The notes under the pieces are model-generated. The model had not been told where the DNA came from and searched no databases. It worked only from the letters and a program-made list of their open reading frames with translations. Shown piece by piece: positions 53,131 to 61,633 of a stretch of DNA of 64,000 nt (its first letter is position 1; every line of letters starts with the position of its first letter). The position numbers were made by a program, and so were the translations under genes. Source of the DNA: JBBTCX01 sp964494205 (GTDB lineage: Bacteria > Planctomycetota > Phycisphaerae > UBA1845); the NCBI GenBank assembly GCA_964494205.1, contig CAZBRD010000003.1, forward strand, positions 124,001 to 188,000. Reading direction: 5' to 3'.

Positions 53131-53367
53131 ATGACAGATCGACAGTGGCAATTCCTGGAAGAGACAATTCAGGGAATGAGCGTCGATGAGAAGGTAGAGC
53201 TAATTCAGCGGATCTCGCGATCAATCGAACCGGTCGGCTACACTCAGCTTATTTCTGCGGCTGAAGTTTTTCAGCAGGTTGCGGCGATCGCGCGACTCCC
53301 GCTAGAGTCTGCACATGATGGATTCTCTGGCGATGATCATGACCGAGCTCTTTACGGTCGCGAATAA
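53131..53367 (+). CDS. Small antitoxin-like protein
   Basis: A 78-residue protein starting MTDRQWQFLEETIQGMSVDE. The helix KVELIQRISRSIEP and the closing DGFSGDDHDRALYGRE resemble antitoxins whose C-terminal 'DHD..LYG' tail binds a PIN-type toxin. No toxin gene follows; the next 160 bp are hairpin repeats. It may be an orphan remnant. A start at 53092 is possible but unneeded. Confidence 0.45.
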   Translation: MTDRQWQFLEETIQGMSVDEKVELIQRISRSIEPVGYTQLISAAEVFQQVAAIARLPLESAHDGFSGDDHDRALYGRE

Positions 53368-53535
53368 TACTCATTCCACAAATCAACGGTACACAGCTCA
53401 GTCGTGCCTACGGCACTTGTTCTTCTTGGTATTCACTCTTACCCAGCACTTCGTGCTGGGCTATTTTCAGTTCGTCCCTGACGGGACGAGGGGATTCGCG
53501 CGGATAATTAGTGGAGTTCGTATGAACCAGAAAGA
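53368..53535. repeat. Hairpin repeat cluster between antitoxin-like gene and batE
   Basis: CGTGCC-TAC-GGCAC (about 53404-53415), CCCAGCAC-TTC-GTGCTGGG (53442-53460) and CGTCCC-TGAC-GGGACG (53473-53488) follow one another. They have short loops like the families at 43.7 kb. No gene is present. Confidence 0.65.
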
Positions 53536-54390
53536 CTACGACGTTGGAACGAGCGCAGCGGTTTGTTCTGCAACCCATCCCGTCTTGCCATCCGCCAATT
53601 CAATGTTGAACCAGCCGCTGCGTTTTTCGAGGAGAGTGAATTCGACGCCGGGTTGAAGCGGTTGTTCGAATTGGCGCTGGTAGCTGGGGCCGGGGCCTTT
53701 GTATACGACGACGTCCATCGACGTGACGACGCCGATGGGGTTATGGCGATCGGACCAACTGTCGTGAGCGACGGAAACCCAAAGTGCGAGGGTCACGACG
53801 ACGCTGGCGATCGCTGCCCAGAGAATGGCCGGCCTGCGTAGCCAGAGGCGAATCGTCAGGAAAATCCAAAACGCGAAGTAGGCCAGCAGCATCGCGCGGG
53901 TGCGGTCGGCTGTCGACGTGTCGAAATGCCAGAAGAAAACGGTTTGCAGGATTTGACTGCGTGCCGACGGCGGGATTGAGAGCAGGCAGCGCGTGCGGGC
54001 AACGCGAAGGTTTTCGTTCAGCAGGGGATCGCCGGGAATGAGACGCTTGGCGCGGAGGTAATGCAGGATGGCGCGGCCCACGTCGCCTCCTTGCAGGAAC
54101 GCATTGCCGGTGTTGAATTCGAGTCGGCCGTTGCTAATGCCGAGGGCGGCGATTCCTTCGAATCGCTTGGCTGATGAGCGGAACAGTTCGCGGGCGCGAT
54201 CGGGCGATGAGAGCAGCAGGCGCTGACCTTCATTGAACTCGCCCAAAGCGGTTGCGAACTCGATTTTGGGGTCGGCGATCAAGGAAGATAACTGCGCGTC
54301 GACTTTCTCCACGTTCCACACGCATGTGAGCAACGCGAGGGCAATCGCGAGCCTCTTCCATGAGCTGAATCTCTGATGGGCGAAGATCAT
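53536..54390 (-). CDS. batE: BatE-like TPR/SH3 membrane protein
   Basis: A 284-residue protein. A signal-like N-terminal helix is followed by TPR-like helices (about 55-130: EFNTGNAFLQGGDVGRAILH, YLRAKRLIPGDPLLNEN). Two membrane helices lie near 165-210, and a C-terminal bacterial SH3 domain follows (about 215-280: VVTSMDVVVYKGPGP, FTLLEKRSGWFNIELADGKT). This order is that of BatE in Bat operons. The ATG overlaps the batD stop (ATGA). Bat proteins are membrane-linked and tied to stress tolerance, but their mechanism is not settled. It is the last gene of the operon. Confidence 0.82.
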   Translation of the reverse strand: MIFAHQRFSSWKRLAIALALLTCVWNVEKVDAQLSSLIADPKIEFATALGEFNEGQRLLLSSPDRARELFRSSAKRFEGIAALGISNGRLEFNTGNAFLQGGDVGRAILHYLRAKRLIPGDPLLNENLRVARTRCLLSIPPSARSQILQTVFFWHFDTSTADRTRAMLLAYFAFWIFLTIRLWLRRPAILWAAIASVVVTLALWVSVAHDSWSDRHNPIGVVTSMDVVVYKGPGPSYQRQFEQPLQPGVEFTLLEKRSGWFNIELADGKTGWVAEQTAALVPTS

Positions 54391-56180
54391 CTGATGGTTC
54401 GCTCCATCGCCCGAATCAATTCTTCCGCTTGTTTGGCCCCACTGGGATTGGCGTCTCCGGCAGTCACGTTGGCGTATTGAGCTGCATCCCCGGCCTCCAA
54501 GAATTGGATGACAGATTGTGTCACCTGATTGTCAATGCCGCGTTCACGAAGAACTCGTTCAACATCCATCGATGTCACCGCACCTGACGTTAGGTTGAAC
54601 TTATCAGCAAGATAATGTCGCAGTGCCTGGCTGATCGAAGCAAGGCGCGCTGCGTCATTACTCGATGCGTCCGCTTGCCGGATGGCGCGGATGGCCTTTG
54701 TTTCCGCATGGCGCCGGCGTGCGTAGCCGCGATCGCCGCGAATTTTGGACTGATGGCGCGTGATGAGCAGCAGGGCGCAATAGAAAACCGGCGTGGCGCT
54801 GAGGGCTGCGATCCAGGGGGGAGTCATGATGAACCCGTGGTTGGCGAGCACGCGATCGGTGTCTTCATAATTGGGAGTGAGGCCGCCAGTCAGCAAAGTC
54901 AGTTCGGTCTTCTCTTCACCTTCAAGGCTGTTGAGACGTGAAGCGACCTTATCCGGCGAGGACGATGGATCAACGACAATCGCAATGGGTTCGCTGGTCA
55001 GCGTGCCGTAACTCTCGGTTTTCGTGTCAAAGTACGACCATGCGATCGGTGGAATGGTCTGCTCGCCCACTTGTTTCGGAAAAATGGCCCGACGGAAGAC
55101 CTTGTTGTTTCCCTCGATGTCACCCGCCAGTTCATCGGTGGCGAATTCAAAACGGCTCGAAAGCTCCGCCTGTCGGGAAAGTTCAGGTCCGGCGATGCCT
55201 TCAAGCGGTTCCCCGACGATTCGGATGGTTAGCGTGACCGGCTGGCCTTCTTCGACGCGGGTCGGCTTGGCTTCGACGCGCATGGCGAACCGGCCGATGG
55301 CGCCGTTGAAGCTGTCGGGTCGACCTTCATCGGGCGGGCTTTTCACTTTCACGATGATGGACTCGGTGCGCGCGGTTTCCTTTCGCGAGGAAACGACTTC
55401 GAAGTTCCCGAAGAAGCTCGCCCGCAAATCAGTGGGATAATTGGCTTTGAGGAACACGGGACCGATCGTCATGTCTCCCGCTTTGTCGGCACGAAGTGTT
55501 TTTGTGACGGTGAATAGTTCGTAGCGATGGACGCGTCCCGCGGAGTCCTTGAGGCTTGTTTCGGTGCGCGGTGCGTTGCCACCGGCAAAGACAGAGAGTT
55601 CGGACGACCGAAGATCGAGCACGTTGCGAAGCATGTCGATGTCGATCGTACGATTGTTGCGATCGAGCACCTTGCGAATGCCGAAGCGGAGAGTGGCTTC
55701 AAAGGTCTCGGTCAAGTAGAGCGACCTCGGTTTCACGTCGATGCTGGCGAAGATGTAGCGATCGCCGTCGGGGATAGGCTTCGTTTCGGGAGTCCGGATG
55801 TTGAACTGCACAGCGTTGCTGACGTGCGTTTGGCCACCGGCCGAAACCTCTACTGGACCCAGCACGAACTTCCCTTCTTTCGATCCCTGCACGCGAACGG
55901 GATACGTGTAGGTAACCTCTTGAGTTCGGCGACCATTGATAACTCTCATTACTGAAGAAGAAGAAGGTGACGAGTTTGCAATTGTGACCGATAACCCTGC
56001 TGGTGCGACCAACTGCGGAGCGTCCGGCTGTCCGATGTTTGTACAGACGAGCTGTCCGTCGGCAATCTCGCCGACTTCGAGATTGGTGGAATCGAAGCGC
56101 AGCGTTACGCCAGCCTGCTGTGCATGCGCGAAGGCAGTCAGCGCGAGAGTTGCGGTGATAAAGAGTGGCAGTCTGCGCAT
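54387..56180 (-). CDS. batD: BatD-like exported membrane protein
   Basis: A 597-residue protein. The ATG at 56180 overlaps the stop of the preceding gene (TAATG). A signal peptide (RRLPLFITATLALTAFAHA) precedes several beta-sandwich domains: VTLRFDSTNLEVGEIADGQL at the start of the first and MRVEAKPTRVEEGQPVTLTI at the start of a later one. A membrane helix lies near 460-480. The cytoplasmic tail has ASISQALRHYLADKFNL and VTSMDVERVLRERGI. This is the oxygen-tolerance BatD layout, in which BAM-type domains are presented outside the membrane. It is coupled to batC and batE. Confidence 0.86.
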   Translation of the reverse strand: MRRLPLFITATLALTAFAHAQQAGVTLRFDSTNLEVGEIADGQLVCTNIGQPDAPQLVAPAGLSVTIANSSPSSSSVMRVINGRRTQEVTYTYPVRVQGSKEGKFVLGPVEVSAGGQTHVSNAVQFNIRTPETKPIPDGDRYIFASIDVKPRSLYLTETFEATLRFGIRKVLDRNNRTIDIDMLRNVLDLRSSELSVFAGGNAPRTETSLKDSAGRVHRYELFTVTKTLRADKAGDMTIGPVFLKANYPTDLRASFFGNFEVVSSRKETARTESIIVKVKSPPDEGRPDSFNGAIGRFAMRVEAKPTRVEEGQPVTLTIRIVGEPLEGIAGPELSRQAELSSRFEFATDELAGDIEGNNKVFRRAIFPKQVGEQTIPPIAWSYFDTKTESYGTLTSEPIAIVVDPSSSPDKVASRLNSLEGEEKTELTLLTGGLTPNYEDTDRVLANHGFIMTPPWIAALSATPVFYCALLLITRHQSKIRGDRGYARRRHAETKAIRAIRQADASSNDAARLASISQALRHYLADKFNLTSGAVTSMDVERVLRERGIDNQVTQSVIQFLEAGDAAQYANVTAGDANPSGAKQAEELIRAMERTIR

Positions 56181-57298
56181 TACCAATCCTTCTCCACCGG
56201 TCTGACCGGCACGCGTTCGATTTTCTCGCGACGATTTTTCTGGCGATCGCGCACGGTCTGCATCATTTCGCGAAGCTTGCGGTTGGCCTGCTCCTGTGAT
56301 TCACGCTGTTCCTTCTGCTGAGCGGCGGTCTGTTCTTCTTGCTTCTTCTCCTCCGATTGTTCGGCTGATTCTTTCTGCTGTTGTTCTTCGGACTTTTGTT
56401 CCTGGGCGTTTTCCTTCTTCTGCTCGTCCGATTGATTCTCCTGCGATTCCTGCTGCTTCTGCTCCGAATCCTGATTCTCTTGTTGTTCCTGCGAATCCTT
56501 GTTCTCGTTCTTTTGATCGTCGTTCTGGTTTTCCTGCTGCTGTTGCTGATCTTCGTTGTTCTCGTCCTTGTTCTCGGAGTCCTGCTTCTGTTGTTGCTGC
56601 TGCTGTTGCTGTTGAATCTCCTGTTTCACCTTTTTCCACAGATGGGCGGCTTTGCTGTTGGCTTCGCGGGCGGCTGCGTGATTCGGGTTATTAGCCAAAG
56701 CGCCGCGATAGCTCTGCATCGCGCTTTCCAGATGTTGCAGGGCTTCCTTCTGCTGTGATGCGGCAGGGTCGCCCGCGTCAGGTGCGGCGGGTGGATTGTT
56801 GAGCAGGGCGAGGGCTTCGGCGTGATGGGCCGCACCGATGCCATACTGAGCGTCGGTAGCGAGTTTGCGGTCCTTGGAAAGCACAGCTTTCTCGAATGCC
56901 TGTCGCGCGTCGTCGAAACGCTTGAGGTCGTAGTTTCCCACGCCTTTTACAAAGGGCACTTCCAGGGCATCGGGAGCCAATTTACCTGCATGATTGTAGG
57001 CTTGGAGTGCTCCTTCGGCGTTGCCTTGTTCCAGCAGGCGGTTCCCTTCGCGAACCGCGTCGTAAGCGCTGAGCGATTCGAGCTTGGACGCGTCGTCGGC
57101 CAGCGTGTGAGCTGCCGGTAGTAATGTCGCCAAAACGATCAACAACACAGTGCTGACGTTAAGAAAGGACACAGCGCCACGATGATTTCTGTTTGAGAAG
57201 TCTGCTTGCATCGATAAAGTTCGCCACGGCCAAGCTGCGGCTTGACCGTGCCACCCTCTATGTTGCCACCGACAGCTTCGTAAGATCAGACGATTCAT
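56180..57298 (-). CDS. batC: BatC-like TPR protein with very long Gln/Glu/Lys low-complexity tail
   Basis: A 372-residue protein. The ATG at 57298 overlaps the batB stop (TGATG) and has AGGAG at good spacing. Residues about 10-28 are encoded by a hairpin repeat (57223-57252). A signal or membrane helix (NVSTVLLIVLATLLPAAHTLA) follows; an ATG at 57211 that skips the repeat is an alternative start. TPR motifs (LLEQGNAEGALQAYNHAGKL, YDLKRFDDARQAFEKAVL) cover about 75-200. The next 130 residues are almost only Q, E, K, N, D and S. The end turns basic (REMMQTVRDRQKNRREKIER). BatC usually works with BatA/BatB; the tail length is exceptional. Confidence 0.82.
   Translation of the reverse strand: MNRLILRSCRWQHRGWHGQAAAWPWRTLSMQADFSNRNHRGAVSFLNVSTVLLIVLATLLPAAHTLADDASKLESLSAYDAVREGNRLLEQGNAEGALQAYNHAGKLAPDALEVPFVKGVGNYDLKRFDDARQAFEKAVLSKDRKLATDAQYGIGAAHHAEALALLNNPPAAPDAGDPAASQQKEALQHLESAMQSYRGALANNPNHAAAREANSKAAHLWKKVKQEIQQQQQQQQQKQDSENKDENNEDQQQQQENQNDDQKNENKDSQEQQENQDSEQKQQESQENQSDEQKKENAQEQKSEEQQQKESAEQSEEKKQEEQTAAQQKEQRESQEQANRKLREMMQTVRDRQKNRREKIERVPVRPVEKDW
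57223..57252. repeat. Hairpin repeat in the 5' part of batC
   Basis: GCCACGGCCAAGC (57223-57235) and GCTTGACCGTGCC (57240-57252) form a 13-bp stem with one mismatch and one G-U around TGCG. It falls inside the reading frame if batC starts at the coupled ATG at 57298. Confidence 0.65.
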
Positions 57299-58455
57299 CA
57301 GGCCATCTCCTGCAACCATGTTCGCTGCGGCAAGTCTGCTGAGGCTGTTGTACTTTCGCGCAAGAGCGATTCCAAGAGCAGTAAGGCCAGTGCGGCGGCA
57401 ACGAACCACTGGTATTTCGGCTGATGCCGCATCCGCTCTTCGGTGCCCAGCTGAGCTGATTTCATGCTGGCGATTGCGTCAACCAGAAATCGAAATTCAT
57501 CGATCGCAGTAAACTGGCCGTTGCCCGCGGTGGCGATGGAACGCAGGCCTTCGACATCGAGCTTGGAAAAGACAATCTGGCCGTCGTGAAGCAATGGTTT
57601 CGCTCCTTCGGCGGAGGGAACTTCGGCACCCGACGTCAGGCTGGGGTCGCCGACGCCGATGGTGAACACGCGAATGCCGTGTTTTTCGTAGGCTTCTTTC
57701 GCCGCAGCTACCGGGTCGCCTTCGTGATCTTCGCCGTCGGTAAAGACGAGGATGATTTTCGTTGCTTCCTCAGGCGATCGTGAAAGAAGGTCGACACCGG
57801 ATTCGATCGCACGAGTGATGGCTGTGCCGCCGCGCGGTGCGCTATTAAGACCGATTTGCTCCAGCTTGTCGCGGAAGGCGACGTGGTCGGTAGTCAGAGG
57901 CACCTTAAGCGACGTGGAACCCGCAAACGCAAGCAGTGCCAATCGATTCGCGCGCTTGAACACGGCGCGCTCGGTGAGCTGCTGGCGGATTTCCTGCTTC
58001 GCTTTCCTAAGGCGGTTAGGTGCGACGTCGGTGGCGAGCATCGAGCGCGACACGTCGATGGCGACGACAATATCCACGCCGTGGACCTTGGTCTTCTCCC
58101 ATTTCACGCCCCAGCGCGGACCGATGACGCCGGCCACGGTCATGCAGATGGCGAGGACGATCAGACCGGCTTTGAACGCCTGCCGACCGGGACTGACGCG
58201 TGCGGCTAAGAGGGGGGCCAACTCGGTCGAGGTGAAGCGATTCAACGCGCTCTTGCGACGAGCCCGCGCGTAAAGGAACAACAGACCCGCGAGCGGGACG
58301 AACGCGAAAAGCCACCACAGATGCGGGTTATCGAACGGCAAATCGCCCAGTTCGGTGGTGACAGCCACTGTCACCAGAGTGGCGACGACGATCAGCGGAA
58401 CGCCGAGCGTCCATACGACCCACGTTAACCCAGGATACAGCGGTTTGGTGTTCAT
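57298..58455 (-). CDS. batB: BatB-like VWA membrane protein
   Basis: A 385-residue protein. Membrane helices lie near 10-33, 45-62 and 93-112, then a VWA domain (about 125-320) with MIDAS motif VAIDVSRSMLATD, a threonine in GGTAITRAIESG and FTDGEDHEGDP. A last helix near 352-368 (WFVAAALALLLLESLL) anchors the C-terminus. This is the BatB/BatA architecture. The ATG overlaps batA (ATGA) and its stop overlaps batC (TGATG). VWA domains bind metal-dependently to partner proteins, probably extracytoplasmic. Confidence 0.88.
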   Translation of the reverse strand: MNTKPLYPGLTWVVWTLGVPLIVVATLVTVAVTTELGDLPFDNPHLWWLFAFVPLAGLLFLYARARRKSALNRFTSTELAPLLAARVSPGRQAFKAGLIVLAICMTVAGVIGPRWGVKWEKTKVHGVDIVVAIDVSRSMLATDVAPNRLRKAKQEIRQQLTERAVFKRANRLALLAFAGSTSLKVPLTTDHVAFRDKLEQIGLNSAPRGGTAITRAIESGVDLLSRSPEEATKIILVFTDGEDHEGDPVAAAKEAYEKHGIRVFTIGVGDPSLTSGAEVPSAEGAKPLLHDGQIVFSKLDVEGLRSIATAGNGQFTAIDEFRFLVDAIASMKSAQLGTEERMRHQPKYQWFVAAALALLLLESLLRESTTASADLPQRTWLQEMA

Positions 58456-59561
58456 GGGATTCTTCGATACCTCGTCGACGTCAGGAAGACCTCCATGAAG
58501 ATCATGCCAAGACCGGCCAGCATGGCCAACTTCGCGGCGTAGGAGTCGTCACGAAATGTTCGCTCGCCGGTCTTGCGTTTTTCGAGTTTGTCGATTTCCT
58601 CGGTAATGGTCTTGAGTGATTCCGTGTCCGTCGCGCGGAAATACTTGCCGCCCGAGAGCGCGGCGATTTTCTGCAACGATGGTTCGTCCACCTGGGCGCG
58701 ACGTTGTAAGAAGCCAAATCCTGAATCGACTTTTTCGTCAGATGCGGCCCCGATGGTGTAGATGCGAATACCGAGCGAAGCGGCGACCTTGGCAGCCTCG
58801 AACGGATCGGGTGCGGTCTCGTTCTGGACTTTCGCCGGGTTGTTCGCACCGTCCGTAAGGAGGATGATCACGCGACTCTTAGCGGATTCAGCGCCGGGGA
58901 CGCCTGCGACCGCCTGTTCACCGGCACGACGAAGGTCATCGGTCGCGACGACGAGTGCAGTGCCGATGTCGGTGAAGTTGGCTTCGGGCTCGGCGCGCAT
59001 CTGCTGGCCGTTGACCCAACCCGGGATTTCCATTTGCTTGAGCAGTTCGACGAGGCTCGCGTGGTCGGGCGTGAGCGGGGAGGTTGTGTCCGCATACATG
59101 GAAAACGTCGTCATGCCGATGAGGTCTCCTTCGCGCGCGCGGCGATTGCCTGAGCCAAGCACGAAGTCTTCGAATACGCGTTTTACAGCATCGAGGCGGC
59201 GGGCGCGGCGACCATCGACGACGAAGTCTTCCTCGGCCATGCTGCCCGATACGTCGAGCACCATCTGGACCGCGATGCCTTCGCCGGATTCGCGATATTC
59301 GCCGCCGGCCTGCGGGCGTGCGAGCGCGACGAGCAAGGACAATACGGTGAGTGTTCGCAGTAGCGGAATGATGAATCGCGTGCGCGATGCCCAGGTTCCG
59401 GAAATAGATTTCAGGAAGCCGGCCGTGCTGTAGCGCACGGCTGCGCGACGTCGATCCGCGCGCCATCGCCACCAGATCGCCGGCATCAGCGCAAGGAAGA
59501 TCACGCAGAGCCAAGCGAAGAGAGGCCCGGGCGCGAATCGTTCTGACAGATATTCCATCAT
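58452..59561 (-). CDS. batA: BatA-like VWA membrane protein
   Basis: A 369-residue protein with helices near 13-30 and 60-80 and a VWA domain (about 95-320). MIDAS is VLDVSGSMAEEDF, with a threonine in NFTDIGTALVVA and LLTDGANNPAKV. A C-terminal helix (LAMLAGLGMIFMEVFLTS) anchors it. The core matches BatA. The ATG overlaps the upstream stop by 4 nt, and its own stop overlaps batB. It is expected to work with BatB and the MoxR ATPase. Confidence 0.88.
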   Translation of the reverse strand: MMEYLSERFAPGPLFAWLCVIFLALMPAIWWRWRADRRRAAVRYSTAGFLKSISGTWASRTRFIIPLLRTLTVLSLLVALARPQAGGEYRESGEGIAVQMVLDVSGSMAEEDFVVDGRRARRLDAVKRVFEDFVLGSGNRRAREGDLIGMTTFSMYADTTSPLTPDHASLVELLKQMEIPGWVNGQQMRAEPEANFTDIGTALVVATDDLRRAGEQAVAGVPGAESAKSRVIILLTDGANNPAKVQNETAPDPFEAAKVAASLGIRIYTIGAASDEKVDSGFGFLQRRAQVDEPSLQKIAALSGGKYFRATDTESLKTITEEIDKLEKRKTGERTFRDDSYAAKLAMLAGLGMIFMEVFLTSTRYRRIP

Positions 59562-60754
59562 GCTGCTTGCTCTTGCAGTTGTTCGCCTTGCGCCGCGCCG
59601 TCGTGAGTTTGGTTTAACCGCTCGCGAGTGCGCTCGATGTAGTCAGTGGCTGCGTCCAACATCGCGTTCGCTTCAGCGGTTGTCGGCTGATGGCGAGCGT
59701 ACTTTACGATGTCGCAAGCGTTCATGAATTCGTTCAGCTCGTTGCGATCCTTTTCGCCGAAGCGGCGGTCTTTGGATAGCGAGACGAGGAATTCCTCCGT
59801 GGTCATTTCCGGAGCAGCCACCGCGAAACGGCGCTCGATGTATCCGCGAACGATGTCGCTGACGCGGTAGTAAAATTCTTGAACGAGGCTGCGCGAGAGC
59901 AGGTCGTCGACGAGGAGTTTCGCGATCTGAAGTCGCGCCCATTCGTGGGCCGGGATGATGATGACCTCTTCCGCTTTCATTCGCTGTTGCTTGCGATAGT
60001 AAACCAAACCGAGAATGAAAACGGCAATGACGGCTCCTGCGATCACCCATCGCCAGATTCGCCACGGGCTGGGCAGTTCAACGGGCGACAGCTTCGGAAT
60101 TTTCTGCAAGTCCTGGTCGGAAATTCCGCCGACGGTGGCTTCGCGGACGTTGATCTTGATAGCTTCGGTCTTGAATTCCGTGGCAGCTTGTACTGGTGCC
60201 GGCGTTGGCGGTGTAGAAGTTGTAGCGCCGGAGTTTGGTTGGGAGTTGGCCGCGGATGAATCAGTCGAGTACGTAAGACTCACCGCCGGAATTTCGTAAT
60301 CGCCTGCCAAGATGAACTCGACATCGTACTCGTTGACCCATTCCACTTTGCCTGCGGCGTTCTTGACCGGTGGTTTGGTGCGCGATTGCGCGACGCGATA
60401 TTCGAAGTGGTTTTCGCTATTTTCCAATGCCTTCGCGTAGTCGGCGATTTGGACCGATGTTCCAGCATCTGCCTCTACCTTCAGCGTCAGTTTTGCAGTC
60501 TTGCCGGTTTCAAATTGCGTTTCGTGGGAGGACACCGTTAGCTTGATCGGTCCTTCAGCTTTGCTAAGCAATTCAGTTGCGGAGGTCTTGTCGTTTGAAT
60601 TGGAGTTTTTTCCAAGCAGGTCGCATCCGCCGATCGACCAAACAGTCAAGCATATCGAAGTCAGCAATGGTGTGTAACAATGCCTCCCTCTCCCTCTTAG
60701 GGAGAGGGTAGGGTGAGGGTCTCTTCGCACTAATAACGCGCGCCGCGACGTCAT
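59558..60754 (-). CDS. BatD-like lipoprotein (DUF4381-type) with repeat-encoded N-terminus
   Basis: A 398-residue protein. A lipobox-like SIGGCDLLG occurs near residues 40-48. An extracytoplasmic beta domain (about 60-215: IKLTVSSHETQFETGKTAKL) is followed by a membrane helix (about 235-255, WVIAGAVIAVFILGLVYY). The cytoplasmic helical domain contains VQEFYYRVSDIVRGYIERRF and CDIVKYARHQPT, as in DUF4381/BatD-tail proteins of Bat operons. The ATG at 60754 overlaps the DUF58 stop (ATGA). The first 25 residues (RRDPHPTLSLRGRGRH) come from a palindromic repeat inserted in frame (60683-60720), upstream of the signal's hydrophobic part. Confidence 0.82.
   Translation of the reverse strand: MTSRRALLVRRDPHPTLSLRGRGRHCYTPLLTSICLTVWSIGGCDLLGKNSNSNDKTSATELLSKAEGPIKLTVSSHETQFETGKTAKLTLKVEADAGTSVQIADYAKALENSENHFEYRVAQSRTKPPVKNAAGKVEWVNEYDVEFILAGDYEIPAVSLTYSTDSSAANSQPNSGATTSTPPTPAPVQAATEFKTEAIKINVREATVGGISDQDLQKIPKLSPVELPSPWRIWRWVIAGAVIAVFILGLVYYRKQQRMKAEEVIIIPAHEWARLQIAKLLVDDLLSRSLVQEFYYRVSDIVRGYIERRFAVAAPEMTTEEFLVSLSKDRRFGEKDRNELNEFMNACDIVKYARHQPTTAEANAMLDAATDYIERTRERLNQTHDGAAQGEQLQEQAA
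60683..60720. repeat. Palindromic repeat in the N-terminal codons of the BatD-like lipoprotein gene
   Basis: CCTCCCTCTCCCTCTTAGGG and on to GGGTAGGGTGAGGGT. On the reverse strand it reads like 42667-42705, so two copies of one family both lie in coding frames. Confidence 0.8.
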
Positions 60755-61626
60755 CTTCGCACCTCACGGCGTTTGAAGAATCGGACCAGCGGTTCGACGT
60801 AAGATTGGTCGGTGCGGATATCGATCGTGTCAGTGTCCATGCGGCGGAAGATATTTGTACGTCGGTCAGTCAATCGGCGCATCTCGCTCGCGTAGCGATT
60901 GCGCACGGATCGACTTGAGGTATCAACAAGTACGCGGTCGCCGGACTCTGGGTCTTCGACTTCGGCGAAACCGACTTTTGGCAATTCCATTTCGCGCGGG
61001 TCGCTCATGACGATCGGGATCAAATCGTGTCGGCGACGTGCGATGCGAAGCGCGCCTTCGTAGCCGGAAGCGAGGAAGTCGCTGACGAGAAAACACACGC
61101 TTTTTCGCACGGTCACTCGATTGAGAAAACCCAGGGCTTCTTCGATATCCGTGCCCCGGCCACGAGGTCGGTGGTAGAGCAGTTCGCGAATGATCCGCAA
61201 CACGTGGAACGTGCCTTTCTTCGCGGGCACATATTTTTCGACTTCGTTTGAGAAGAGGATTAAGCCCACTTTGTCATTGCTGCGCACGGCGGAGAAGGCA
61301 ATGACGGCTGCGATTTCGGCGGCCACGTCGACTTTGAATTGCTTGCCGCTTCCGAAGAAACCGGACGGGCTGACGTCAAACACGAGCATCACGGTTAGCT
61401 CGCGTTCCTCGCGAAACTTCTTGATGAACGGTTCGCCATAGCGCGCTGAAACGTTCCAATCGATGAAGCGAACGTCGTCCCCGATTTGGTAAGGGCAAAC
61501 TTCCTCAAACTCCATTCCGCGCCCTCGGAATGCTGAGTGATACTGGCCGGCCAATAAGTCATTTACTGTCCGCCTTGTGCGGATTTGAATCTGGCGGACT
61601 TTCTTTAGTAATTCGGCGGGTATCAC
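60751..61626 (-). CDS. DUF58 protein (VWA-like partner of MoxR)
   Basis: A 291-residue protein. It has KKVRQIQIRTRRTVNDLLAG, GQYHSAFRGRGMEFEEVCPY and DDVRFIDWNVSARYGEPFIK, the DUF58 signature, and VMLVFDVSPSGFFGSG as the VWA MIDAS-like site (the usual DxSxS is preserved as DVSPS). DUF58 proteins act with MoxR ATPases as chaperone pairs. The GTG start at 61626 lies 8 bp from the inverted repeat of the upstream cassette. No Shine-Dalgarno remains, only T/A-rich repeat sequence. The stop overlaps the next gene (ATGA). Confidence 0.9.
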   Translation of the reverse strand: MIPAELLKKVRQIQIRTRRTVNDLLAGQYHSAFRGRGMEFEEVCPYQIGDDVRFIDWNVSARYGEPFIKKFREERELTVMLVFDVSPSGFFGSGKQFKVDVAAEIAAVIAFSAVRSNDKVGLILFSNEVEKYVPAKKGTFHVLRIIRELLYHRPRGRGTDIEEALGFLNRVTVRKSVCFLVSDFLASGYEGALRIARRRHDLIPIVMSDPREMELPKVGFAEVEDPESGDRVLVDTSSRSVRNRYASEMRRLTDRRTNIFRRMDTDTIDIRTDQSYVEPLVRFFKRREVRR

Positions 61627-61633
61627 GATTCAA

